Program-made: the position numbers and the translations under genes | Part shown: positions 51,267 through 61,678 of the stretch, piece after piece | Layout of the letters: each line of letters starts with the position of its first letter | Numbering within the stretch: the stretch's first letter is position 1 | Notes under the pieces: generated by a model | Databases searched by the model: none | What the model was told of the DNA's origin: nothing | Seen by the model: only the letters and a program-made list of their open reading frames with translations | Assembly (NCBI GenBank): GCA_949752745.1 | Contig: OX457029.1 | Span: 47,112,228-47,176,227 of the forward strand | Source: Protula sp. h YS-2021 | Lineage: Eukaryota > Annelida > Polychaeta > Sabellida > Serpulidae | Direction: 5' to 3' | DNA length: 64,000 bases

Positions 51267-53570
51267 CTAGTCCGCCGATTTTCGTGCCCGTTTTATCGTG
51301 TTTCGTACCATGTTAACAATTTGGCTGTCAGATTTCACGCGGAACAAACCACTACTGTCGTGAAACAAACCAAGAATGTCTTCCTTTTTAATTGGTAGCT
51401 TGTCCGCTATACGACTTTTAATATAATCCCCTGCTACATTCAAAACAGATTTCCTTATGAAACGAGATACATCTTGTATTTCATTTTCACATGATGGAAA
51501 CATACATGAGACCTGTTTCACATCGGCGTCTTTTAACGCATACTTATCGACACTACATTTATCAGCACCATACTTTTGAACAATACCACTTATATCTTCT
51601 AAGATAACACGACAATCCTGAATATACTCATCTGTGCAGAACTGACGACTTGCGTGATCAGATTTTTTAATTATTTTCCTTTCCGGAGATGAGAATTCAC
51701 ATTTCACGTGTTTTGCCTTAGACATACATTCATGATCTGTATTATCTCTGGGAGTGTTAATTTTACGTTTGACACTTCGTGCTATAACTGATGTGGGTAT
51801 TTCTACATCTTGTTGTGAAGGAGCTGGTGCTTTTTGCGTCGTTGGCGTTTTTGTATTTGTACTCGTACTTCGTTCACCTTCAACTATAGATGCGTTTGCA
51901 TTCTCACTACCTCTACTGTCCACACTGTTGCCACATTCTCGTGGACCTTCAAACCCCTCTACTTCGTCTTCAGCCAGAGCTGAATTTATTAACTTTTGCA
52001 CGGTAAAGTATGTGTCTACACTGCTCTGTTCTTTACCAGACACGTCATAATACGTCGACGCCGTTTCTAATGAGTGATCCATGTGACACGCGAGTTTACT
52101 TCTATCCTCGTGTGGCATTCCGTCTTTTTCTGCTGCCGAGACCAGGCATTTCCGTACCAGTCCGCTAGTTATTTTGTTGCGGGGCCCTAACTCTTCACTA
52201 CAAAACTGTTGCCACGCCTTGTTCATGAAAAAATTCGCATCACTGGACAATAACGCTGTCCCCTTTTCCCACGCAAAGAGAAAAGATTTCATTTCGTTAC
52301 TCCGGCTTTCATAGTTCGGTAAACTTGGTACGACTACTGAAATCCATTTTCTTAATGTTTCTAAGAAATAAGGTGCCATAAAAATGTGTGCATTACCATA
52401 GGCTAAAGATGTCTTGTGTTGAACTTTACTGATAAGTACCACACCTTCCCCATCTTTACCTCGCAGGCTGCGCGCGTTTCCCAGGTCTTCTTTTGTTAAG
52501 GTAACAATAACTCCGACACGTTTAGCGTTCAAACACTGTAGGGCTAGAATTAGATGGCTTTGGTAGAGTGCGTACTCATGTGACGCGACTTTGTCTGTAT
52601 CCTTGAATGCGTTTATAGCGCAGATTGTGCGGTGTAAATGGGCGCTGTTAAGGTATCTGGCAATATCCGCATAGGTTATATCGCCACCACCGACTGCTGT
52701 TGCCAGTTTCTTTTTCTGTGACGCCTGCTCTGTTTTACTCTCCTTTATTAACGTTTTTAAAGTGTTTGTTTGCGCCATTGTCCATTCGTCTAACTCTTTC
52801 GTTGTTATCTCGGGATACAATGACCTGTTTAAACGCAGATGTCGCACAAAGTTTATCATAGATACACAGTGATTCTTTATGGTAGAATACATGTAGTGCT
52901 CACGTAGAAGGTCCATAATGCCGCCATTTTCAGCCGGCAGCGTCCATACCCGCAGCAATTTCAAGTCACTAGTTGTAAATGACCGATCTTTAAAAACAAA
53001 TTCTGTAATCTTCTTCACTTGATTGCCCATCTGATTAATCTGTTGCTGTTTTTGTTTTCTGGCCTGTGACGGATAATTCACATCTATAAATTTGCCTCCT
53101 TCGGATGTACTCAGCCACTGCTTGAAACGAGCTATGACGTCATCAAGTGCTTGTGACGGTGTCGTAATAACAGTGCTACTATCAAGAAGGTCAGCAGACG
53201 CATACATATCCTTTCGAACGGCTTCATCGAGTTCAGAATGGTTTCGCTTTAAATGCATATCAAGCCGCCGCCCTTTCCATACACAGTTTTCTACAGGACA
53301 TATGCGACACGCATAAACGCGTTTTCCTTCACTCGCAATATTACTCTTTCGAAACGTTTTCAGTGCGTCCTGAATCTGGTCTTCGGAAAATTTCGCATGG
53401 ACGACTGTCTTAGTGCGCAAATGACGACACATCGACCACTTTCCGATTACCGCTGGACATCCTTCCAGGGGACACGCCATTTTTGATGCCGGATTTTTGC
53501 AAGGTCGATAACGGGTCGGTACATTGAGCCTTTTCTTCGGAATTTCCTCTCGTCCCTCTTTTTCCGCCAT
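51267..53570 (-). CDS. Zinc-finger tyrosine recombinase (integrase-like)
   Basis: A 767-residue protein. Two C2H2-type fingers lie near residues 33-58 (CPLEGC) and 88-111 (CPVENC...H106...H111). A core-binding helical region (about 180-300) is followed by the catalytic domain with R351 (LNAKRVGVIVTL), K386 (QHKTSL), R473 (SGLVRKCLV), H496/H499 (CHMDHSLETAS) and the nucleophile Y507 or Y508, so the R-K-R-H-Y set is complete. A Ser/Thr/Lys-rich tail with a nuclear-localisation-like KRKIN follows. Such proteins cut and rejoin DNA through a tyrosine bond; related eukaryotic proteins belong to Crypton-like elements. Base composition is richer in G+C than the neighbouring viral genes, suggesting separate origin. 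It sits at the border with host-like DNA. Confidence 0.8.
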   Translation of the reverse strand: MAEKEGREEIPKKRLNVPTRYRPCKNPASKMACPLEGCPAVIGKWSMCRHLRTKTVVHAKFSEDQIQDALKTFRKSNIASEGKRVYACRICPVENCVWKGRRLDMHLKRNHSELDEAVRKDMYASADLLDSSTVITTPSQALDDVIARFKQWLSTSEGGKFIDVNYPSQARKQKQQQINQMGNQVKKITEFVFKDRSFTTSDLKLLRVWTLPAENGGIMDLLREHYMYSTIKNHCVSMINFVRHLRLNRSLYPEITTKELDEWTMAQTNTLKTLIKESKTEQASQKKKLATAVGGGDITYADIARYLNSAHLHRTICAINAFKDTDKVASHEYALYQSHLILALQCLNAKRVGVIVTLTKEDLGNARSLRGKDGEGVVLISKVQHKTSLAYGNAHIFMAPYFLETLRKWISVVVPSLPNYESRSNEMKSFLFAWEKGTALLSSDANFFMNKAWQQFCSEELGPRNKITSGLVRKCLVSAAEKDGMPHEDRSKLACHMDHSLETASTYYDVSGKEQSSVDTYFTVQKLINSALAEDEVEGFEGPRECGNSVDSRGSENANASIVEGERSTSTNTKTPTTQKAPAPSQQDVEIPTSVIARSVKRKINTPRDNTDHECMSKAKHVKCEFSSPERKIIKKSDHASRQFCTDEYIQDCRVILEDISGIVQKYGADKCSVDKYALKDADVKQVSCMFPSCENEIQDVSRFIRKSVLNVAGDYIKSRIADKLPIKKEDILGLFHDSSGLFRVKSDSQIVNMVRNTIKRARKSAD

Positions 53571-54788
53571 TGTGTCTCACCTGTTTGTAAACATATATAC
53601 ATATGCAGGTATTAGCTATATAATTAAATAAAACAAAAAAATAAAATATAAACTAAATATAAGCCTTAAAAAAAAGAATGTAAGATGACTGTTTTGTTCT
53701 TCACACACAACTTTCCATGGATTTCAGCGCAAAGAAGAGAAGAGAGAAAAACAATCCCCCCCCAACATAATATTTACCTCCTGCTTTGATGTCTTTCGCT
53801 CTAATGAAATTGCAAACTTTGTATTTCTCCCATCAATTAAAACAGTCAGTTAATGAATAACACGTCTACCACCTTTGACTCTCCAATAAATAATGATGGT
53901 CTGCAAAAACGTGAGTGAGTAATACTATGAAAATGTAAATAAAAATCCCAAGCAATCCTCTCCTATCTCTCCTATCAACTCGTAGCACGCAGAGGCACCA
54001 ATTGGGTAAACAATCAATTCATCTTACAAAGCCACGGTATCAGATATCAGCATCCATTTTAACCGACCCCCCACGCGGAGCCTCTCCGTTTGGGTTTTTT
54101 ACGAAACGAATCCCTTTTTCCAGGAAAAACAGAAGATACTCTACACATTTTGTGTTTTTTTTTTTTTTGGTTTCTTATAATTCTGATAACTAGAGGGCAT
54201 GAATGGTGGGATGGGAGGCGGAGGGGCGGTAGGAGGGTAAGAGCTACATGTATTATATTTGGGTGATTGACTGTTATTCAATACACGAGTTTTAAACGAT
54301 CTAACATTGCTGTGTTAACTAGTTCTATTCTTTTACTCATTGCCGCCTTGATACTTTTCGGAAATTTCCTGTTCTTACGTATCTCTACTAGGAAATTATA
54401 TAACGAAATTGCTACAATCTGTTAAAACAATTCCATTTTACTATTATGTTTAAAAAATAATTGTCCCAAAAAAAAACCAGAAAAGAACAAAAATCAATGT
54501 TGGTCAATACTTATTGTTTTGTTTTTGTGCTGTTGTGGGTTCGACTCCCACAGGGTGCTTGCGTAACGATTTCTTACTAAATCGCACTCTCCGGCGGCAG
54601 CATATTAACACAAGTATTAGACCAGAACACATTAAATAGTTAAATTTGTTAAAGATCGTACACCGCGTGGCAACAGTAGTTGGTAATTTATACATTCAGA
54701 TAGTTCAGCTTCCGAAATACAGCAATACAGAAATACAAAAACAAGTGACTCAAACTGTGGCGCGAGAGAGAGGAGGGGGAATAACCTA
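53571..54788. other. Probable transition to host-like DNA
   Basis: Non-coding, with homopolymer tracts and no viral-type gene. No inverted terminal repeat or target duplication is obvious. A tRNA-like SINE fragment lies near 54525-54565. The junction, if real, is somewhere here but cannot be placed. Confidence 0.4.
54525..54600 (+). mobile_element. tRNA-like SINE fragment
   Basis: Contains GTGGGTTCGACTCCCAC, a perfect T-arm stem-loop including an internal B-box (GGTTCGACTCC), as in tRNA-derived SINEs. The tRNA 5' half and A-box are not seen, so it is not an intact tRNA gene. Confidence 0.5.
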
Positions 54789-55253
54789 TTGATCGAGTAC
54801 CTCTTACGCTACCTGTTCGCACATGTTCACTGCGAAAGCATGGCTCTCACATATGTGCACGCCCATATAAGGTATGTGCACCGCGAGACAAGCGAGAGCT
54901 TGCTTGTTTGTTCACCTCTCGCAGAAATTTTGGTGTTTCCCCAGACCATTCCTCCCCATACACGTCTCTTTATTTGTTTTCTTAACCCGCTAGAACCCAT
55001 CCCCCACCCGGATAAGAAAACAGTGTTATTTGTGGCTTTTCCTGAGGAAGCCTATTTACACATGGAGATTTTCAATCCCCATACTTTTTTGAATTTGTAC
55101 CATTTGGTAAAGTGTTTCCGCATGATTCCGGTTTTTTTTTTTCCAGCTATAACATTGTCACGCGAACTTCTTCGAGACGGTTACTCTTGGGTGGACAAAA
55201 TTTGGCAAAGACATACTGCAGCATGTCTAGTTGGTCCACCTCAATTTTTATAG
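54789..55253 (+). CDS. Hypothetical 154-codon frame
   Basis: An open frame of 154 codons with fairly ordinary composition (FVAFPEEAYLHMEIFNPHTF, LLRDGYSWVDKIWQRH). No family, signal peptide or membrane span is recognised. It is followed by a TATATATA-rich palindrome. It could be a small viral gene beyond the recombinase, an exon of a host gene, or chance. Nothing upstream points to a promoter. Confidence 0.3.
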   Translation: MIEYLLRYLFAHVHCESMALTYVHAHIRYVHRETSESLLVCSPLAEILVFPQTIPPHTRLFICFLNPLEPIPHPDKKTVLFVAFPEEAYLHMEIFNPHTFLNLYHLVKCFRMIPVFFFPAITLSRELLRDGYSWVDKIWQRHTAACLVGPPQFL

Positions 55254-57300
55254 AAATTCATTTTCATTTTATATATATATAGAATTATATATATAAATTC
55301 TTGAAAATTTATTTTATATTAGATTAGATACATTTCTGGATAGATAGAACTGTCTGTATGAGAGTCAGTAGGCATATCAGGCAAGTAATACGACGTCTTT
55401 AGCAATATCAGCTTTGTACGAAGAGCTGACTTCACTCGGGATAAAAGAGTCGGTGTTTTTTTGTTTTTGTTTTTTTGTTTTGTTTTGTTTAAAAAAGCAT
55501 TCGACATGATCAATCACAAACTGTTACTTTTGTGACTGTGACAGTCACAGCGCGAGTGGTTTATCATATAGAAAAGGGAGCATTAATTTATCGACTGTTG
55601 CTGGGTAGTTTTTGTTCTTTGTTTTGTTATTTACAAAGTACCATTTTAAAAATAACATAAAATGACATTTCAATAAGAGTATGTTTCAATTTGATATTAT
55701 TAGGAGTTTATTTTTGCGAAACAAATGTGAGCGATAATATGATATAAGGAGCAACAAAAAATCTGTAAATGATTGATTGCACTTCCCCTACAACTCGTAC
55801 ATGTATGAGTAAATCTGAGTCAGCTGTGACTTATATAACATCGTACAGCTCTCTGGCAGAAATATGGAGTCTTCCATTGTTCCACTAATAGGGGTCAACT
55901 CCATATGTTCTGAGGCATGAATCCTGCATACTGTCTCGTAGATTTTCAAATATTTACAGAAAGTTCATGCCCAACACAACCTTTCTTTTGTAAAACAGGC
56001 ACAATTTTTAGTGAGTTTTCTATCATTTATTTGTTCAAAAAAGTGCTGAAAAATAGCTTCCGTACCCACCTATAAAATGTTTGTTGACATTCCGGCCTTT
56101 AAATGTCACGCGACCACAGTCAAGTAACCAAAAATTTAAATATACAAGTAGGAGAGAGAACGAATGGTTACAGTAGATCCAAATTGGTGAAATGAAAAGG
56201 AACATCTTCCGTGGTTCAAAACAAATTTATTTTGTCAAATATCACAAAATGATGTATATTTAAGTCGATAGGATTGCAAAACATGCGGCTGGTTTATTTA
56301 GTGGAGTTGGAATTTAGCATTTTGTTGTCACCAATTACGATCTACTCTAGCCAATTAGGGGTAATAGTTTATTTATAACATTCAAACTAAAAAGTTGATA
56401 GATAAGGAATTAACGTATAAATTTATTCTGTACACCAATAATATTTTACTTATTATTTTTTACGTTCTTTTTGAAATATCAATTCAGAAGTTTTTTTTTT
56501 TTTGTGGATAATTGTAAAAATTGTTACTTTTTCACGTAATCAAGTATGCTCCTTCTATACAGTCAAAATTCAATTTTTGCGGGAGATTTGAGGTTATTTG
56601 CGTGTTATTTTCTTTTAAAGGAAGTGTAACAAAGAAGTTATATATCATCACCCTTGTACTTTGAGGGGCTTTAGCAACTGCCAATAAAGACTAACGGGCC
56701 GTTGATTCTCGCACAAAATAGCCTCATGGGTGCCTCAAAGCGAGCACAGTTGATTTGCTTATCGTTATGTAGCGAGGATTTGAAGAGATGCGTGTAAACT
56801 TTGTAGCGTACCGCATCTTGAAGCTACCAAGTCCCCCAGCCTCAGTCGGAGTAGATGGACTCGCCATGAGTGGCGCTGCGATATGACAACACTTGATAAA
56901 CCCCACATTCCCACGTTCATTGCCAGCCAAGCCGGGATCAGCATCCTACCAGAACTCCGGTCCCGCCAGTACTCATCCATGGCCATGACCCCCTTTGTTG
57001 ACTGTTTAGAGCCACCCTTAGTGCATCCGTAATGGTGGGATGATAATTCATCTTTTGAAGCGAAACATTTGGATCGAAATTATTTGACTTTGCGATAGCA
57101 ATCTTATTGTGGTTTCACATGTTTCCAGCCCGTGAAGAAGATTTTAAGCTTGCCCAAGATGATGAGAACCTGGAGAAGTTAATGTTTCTCATGTCGATTC
57201 ACTCTGGTGGACACCATTGCCTGCGCTTCAAAGAATCCTTGAACAATTTCTTGCTATCAGGAAGTTTTTTTCTTGAATCCCCCCCCCCCAAAAAAAAATA
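55254..57300. other. Host-like non-coding region
   Basis: No gene is supported. The part near 56720-57000 has better composition and short minus-strand frames (LAMDEYWRD, LIPAWLAMNVG), probably a transposon fragment that I cannot name. Confidence 0.5.
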
Positions 57301-58623
57301 AATAAAAAAATGACAAGAATGCTACCTCAGCCAAGCGCTACAGAGATTTGGTAGAAGAACTGAAAACGTTCCAACAACTTTTTTCTCAAAGCAGTTAAAC
57401 CATGATTTGATGAATTCTTGACTGTATTTCAGACGGAAGGACCATTAGTGCATGTTTTATGTGCATCTTTGGTCGATATGCCTGGTATGCTCGTGAGATG
57501 TTTTGTCAATCATGAACTCATAGAGTCGTCTGGGGCAGAATTGGCGAAAGTCGATTGTACAAAGCATGCCAATCAACGCTCCGATCAATAACTGGATTTA
57601 GGGCACCCCGTAGGGAGATTTTATCGAGTCTTCCCACGTCATAAAGAAAGGAGTGTTTAGAGGGTATGCAAGTCTTTCATGCCACAACAGCAACCCATCT
57701 TCAAGAGAAATTCCCAGTTCAGAAGTCTCTACTGAAAGCCCTTTCATGCCTTCACCCAGGAAATAAGTGCAACCCAAGCAGCGTAACTAAGGTAAAAGCG
57801 GTTGCTGTGTATCAGATTAGAGGATGTGGTGTCCGTAGTGGATGAATGGGCCATATATCAGCCTCTAGTAATCCAGGACCACTGGAAAAATTTGGATCGA
57901 GTAGACATGTGCCAGGGACGTGTTTTAGAGTTGAAGACACCCATGGGAGCTCAGAGATTCAGGATACTTCCTGATATCGTTAAGCCGGCCCTTTCAACTT
58001 CTCGTGAAAATGCGGGCTATGAACGGTCTGTTTCAGAAAATAAATCCTCACTAAGGACGGTGCCAAGCTGTCTGAAAAAAAAACTCACATTGGCGTAAGA
58101 CTGACAAAAGACGCGATTAAGTCCGCCGAAGGGTAACTGGGACCAGTCCAGATCACAAGGGAAATAATAGCCCAATGCCGAGGTGCCTATGATCTAAATC
58201 AAAGATATGTGGAGGATATGGCAAAGAAGAAGCGCGAAGAGAAACGAAAGAAGGAAAAAGCAAAAGAAGAAAGCGACAGAGCTGAAAAGTACACGCAAAA
58301 CTCTTGACGAGCGACTTAAGTCATTAAAGCAAAAGAATGACGAATTAGATTCTGAAATTAACTCGTTACAAGAGCGATCCTAACACATAGAAAAAAATCT
58401 GGATGAAGCAAATGAGAGTATAGGTTCTGCAATAAAATCAGATGACAAGATAGCCACTCAATGTGCACAAGAGCGCCAACTTTTAGCTACTAACTAGCAG
58501 AGGATGGTCAGGAAACAGTTGGAAAATTTTAATGACCGAAAACGCAAAATTGTAAAAGAGTTACAAAAAAATCGCTTACCAAAAATCAAAATAAGGGTTG
58601 CCAATCGAAATAAACACTATTAG
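57300..58623 (+). pseudogene. Decayed hAT-like transposase
   Basis: Readable in several frames with stops and shifts. Segments include FQTEGPLVHVLCASLV, LLKALSCLHPG, VVSVVDEWAIYQ, then ERSVSENKSSL and LTKDAIKSA. The last two match the C-terminal hAT-type pattern in which R-S-x-S-x-N-K is followed by a L-T-K-D-A helix. A Lys/Glu-rich coil closes it (KREEKRKKEK). At least four disruptions are visible, so it is dead. It marks this flank as cellular DNA. Confidence 0.55.
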
Positions 58624-59917
58624 TAATTTTATTGAATATGTGCAGTATTTTGTGCATATTAGAACTCTGAAAGTAGCGTAGAGCATGTGACGTTTGCAAT
58701 TGAAAATAAGTATCCCTAGTTGGGCTAGTTTTAAGAGCCTTTATACAGAAAAACACGTATTTGGTCTTTAATATCTTAATATGTGTCTACCAAACCATAA
58801 TTGAAATATAGATTGAACTTCTGTTCAGAATAAATACCACAATAAACCCCCGAAAAAACCTTTTTAAAAATCTTTATTTTTGAAATCGGGGGCCTTAAAA
58901 AACGCTTAAAATTTTTTAGACCTTTTGAAAGCCTGCAATAGATTTTGAAAATTTCAATGGAGGTTTCACTAGTAAGCTGAAAAGAGTATAGAACGAAGAC
59001 TTTGCCAGCCAAAGTGGTACTGTTATCGTGGCTTCCACATGGGAATATATGCGATAGACCGCGTGTCGGTCGGTCTGTCGATCTGTCATCAAGAGCTTGT
59101 TAACACGATAACTTAAAAACTGCTGCACGAATTTCAATGAAACTTGGTGTGTAGCTTCTATGGGAACAAACACAGATCGGTATTGTAAATAGGCCAGGTT
59201 CGTCCAAGGAAAATGGACCAGCTGGACTTAGAAAATTTCAGCTCTTGATTGACTATTGATGGCCGTGTTTAACTGATGGGGGGCCTGTGGGGAATATGTG
59301 GGCTACGCACACTGCTCTAGTTATATATAAAACCCTTTCGAGAAAAGAAAAAAGAATTCATTGACGACATTGACACCGCTCATGATTGGGTTGAAAAAAG
59401 ACTTGTACACTTTCAGGCAATGGTTTATGAGGTCTGCATGCCAGTCTGTAACGCTGTCGATATGCTGTAAGAGACTGGTGCATTGGCCAGTTGTAGGTGC
59501 TGTTTGTTGTCAGAAAAAGGCACGTGCAGCATGTTTAACTTTTTGGTGCCAAGTTTTCAGCATCGCGCACAATTTTTCGGGGAAAAGAGTGTGAAAAGGT
59601 TTTATATACCCTGGTCGAAAACTGAATCGTAAATAAAAATAACCGCGGTTAACTTTCCGGTAAAACCGCACACTTCTAGCATCAGATTGAGAATATAAAA
59701 GCTCGTACAAATTATTCAGTTGCACTTTTGGCTACATTATTTGTTCTGTCTATCACCTTTTGGCTACTGTGTGCTCTCACTTCAGCTGGCGTCACTGATC
59801 ACAAACGCCGTTGTTTATATTTTTAGTCCACTGCTGCCGCGTAGCGCGTTTCACTGACATACTTGTTGCTTTTCTTTTACAGTTTATTGGTAATTAAGGA
59901 CTTGAAGCACAGACTAC
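58624..59917. other. Host-like non-coding region and 5' part of cellular gene
   Basis: Contains a GTCGGTCGGTCTGTCG repeat (about 59060-59085) with a following ACACGATAACTTAAAAACTG block common in lophotrochozoan-style interspersed repeats (impression). A TTTTACAG acceptor-like site at 59873-59880, just before the first coding exon, suggests a non-coding leader exon further left. Confidence 0.45.
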
Positions 59918-61678
59918 ATGATGACTAGTCTAGTTCTGAATGAGCAATCAACGCGGCTTATCATGGACATAAAAAAATTGGACAAAAAATTTAGAAAATC
60001 TTGTGATCAGATATTGCTTCTTAACAACCAAATTGAAGATCTGCAAGTTCGATACGACAGGTGAAACTTGGCATTGATTTACCCACATAAATGCACTATG
60101 AAACACTTCTTATTCGAGGGAGAATTTAAAAATCCATGTGTTTTAAATTATAACACAGGGTGTAAGGCTAAATTATGTCGCTGATATTCACCCATTGAGT
60201 CCCAATCATAGTAAAGTATGTAAAGTGTCAAATTCTGTCAAACAATCCTGTAGCTAAAACGTAACTTACCGATTAGCTGTAGCCCTGCCATCATTTCACC
60301 GTCCCCTCCCCCTCCCACACAGAACGAAGTCCGTCGTGTCTAAGTGGTCATTTCAGAAATTCGGATTGTCTCTACACTTGATGCGGACGATCAGTATGAA
60401 AAAGCATGTCGATGACAAAAAGACAGGCTCGACAATCGGCAAATACGAAAAATAAGAACCGTTAATTTTTCTGGACATATTATTTTCACGTTAATAATTC
60501 TAAATTTGTCCACACTTAAGAATCTGATTAAAAAAAAAATGTGACAATTTTCAGATGACAAGTCATGTTTTCTGTCGCTCATGTTGTTTTTCTTGCAGGG
60601 CTATGAAGGCCAACCGGCGGTCATTCCGCTACAGTCTACGCCTGCGCTTAGCCACGCTAGAGGGCGTACGCAACATGTTCTATGAATACGCCAGCCGCTG
60701 TGCCGATAGCCTTGAGATACTGCAAAATCAGTTGGTAGACGCAGGTTTGTGGTGACCGAGTTTATCTTACACTTAGCAGTATTTACTGTAATTTCTAGAG
60801 AGAAAAAAAACACACATACACCCTTAAATGAAGGTCCTTATTAAATTAGATAAACAAGCTCATATACACCCCTGTAGGGGGGAAAGTGTTGATATATTAG
60901 AACATTTGGATAACAGGGGGGCACTGAGGATAACAAGCATGCATAGAAGTTTGTTGAAAATTTCTGGATACATTCAATCAGATGTATTTCGAAAATGTTG
61001 ACCATGTGATAATTTTGTCTGAGTTAATAAGGCTTTTGAAATCACGTTCTTAATCATAGCGTCCACTTAGCTTAAAAGTAGATTACAGTCACCTCTTTTA
61101 AGCCCGTCTAATTTTTCCCAAAGTGTGTTCCAAAGCGATTGAGGTGCTGAGTGTAGGTATTTTACTCTCGACTTGTAGGCGGAAGAGATGAGCTGTACGA
61201 AGATAACGTGGAGTGGGAACCAGTCGCCAGCAGTGACGATGACACTCTTTCAGACATTGTAAACGATATCGATAATCTCGATGAATCGACTGATTCGAAT
61301 CCCGGATCCCCAGACGACATCCCTAATTATATATATGAAGGGAGTTCGATGGAGAGCTCAGTAAGTGGAGGCATGTTCGACGTGTCGAATGATAGTATGG
61401 ACAGCAACGAAAATACCCCGGATGAAAACGAAAGACCTGCCGGAGCTTCGTCGAGTTCTTATGATGCGGATATGGTATTAGCCGGAAATTCAGACAGCGA
61501 AGGGGCCTTAATGGCCGGATGTTCACTCGGTCAAGAAGTTCGATTACCGGAATCAGTAAAGACTGGTGAACAAAGGCACGAAGGAATGGATTCTGAAAAT
61601 GTTTTAAACGAAGCAGACGTCAGTGCGACCGTCACGGCGCTTGTAAGCTATTCAGACGCTTTTCAGGGCTCACAATGA
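59918..61678 (+). CDS. Cellular-type three-exon gene, acidic C-terminus
   Basis: Exons 59918-60060, 60599-60744 and 61179-61678 join in frame (phases 2 and 1) through GT...AG introns to give 262 residues. An in-frame stop lies just upstream of the first ATG. Exon 1 encodes a short coiled coil (IKKLDKKFRKS, NNQIEDLQVRYD). Exon 2 encodes a conserved-looking basic helix (NRRSFRYSLRLRLATLEG, NMFYEYA). Exon 3 is acidic, Ser/Asp-rich and probably disordered. The intron density and codon use differ from the viral part, supporting a host origin. The conserved exon 2 block implies a real family, but I cannot name it. Confidence 0.65.

Noticed and set aside
54525..54600. An intact tRNA gene
   Set aside because: Only the T-arm is recognisable; the acceptor, D-arm and A-box are absent.
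55319..55513. 64-codon minus-strand frame after the TA-rich palindrome
   Set aside because: Dominated by a T-rich tract giving Lys/Asn runs; no support.
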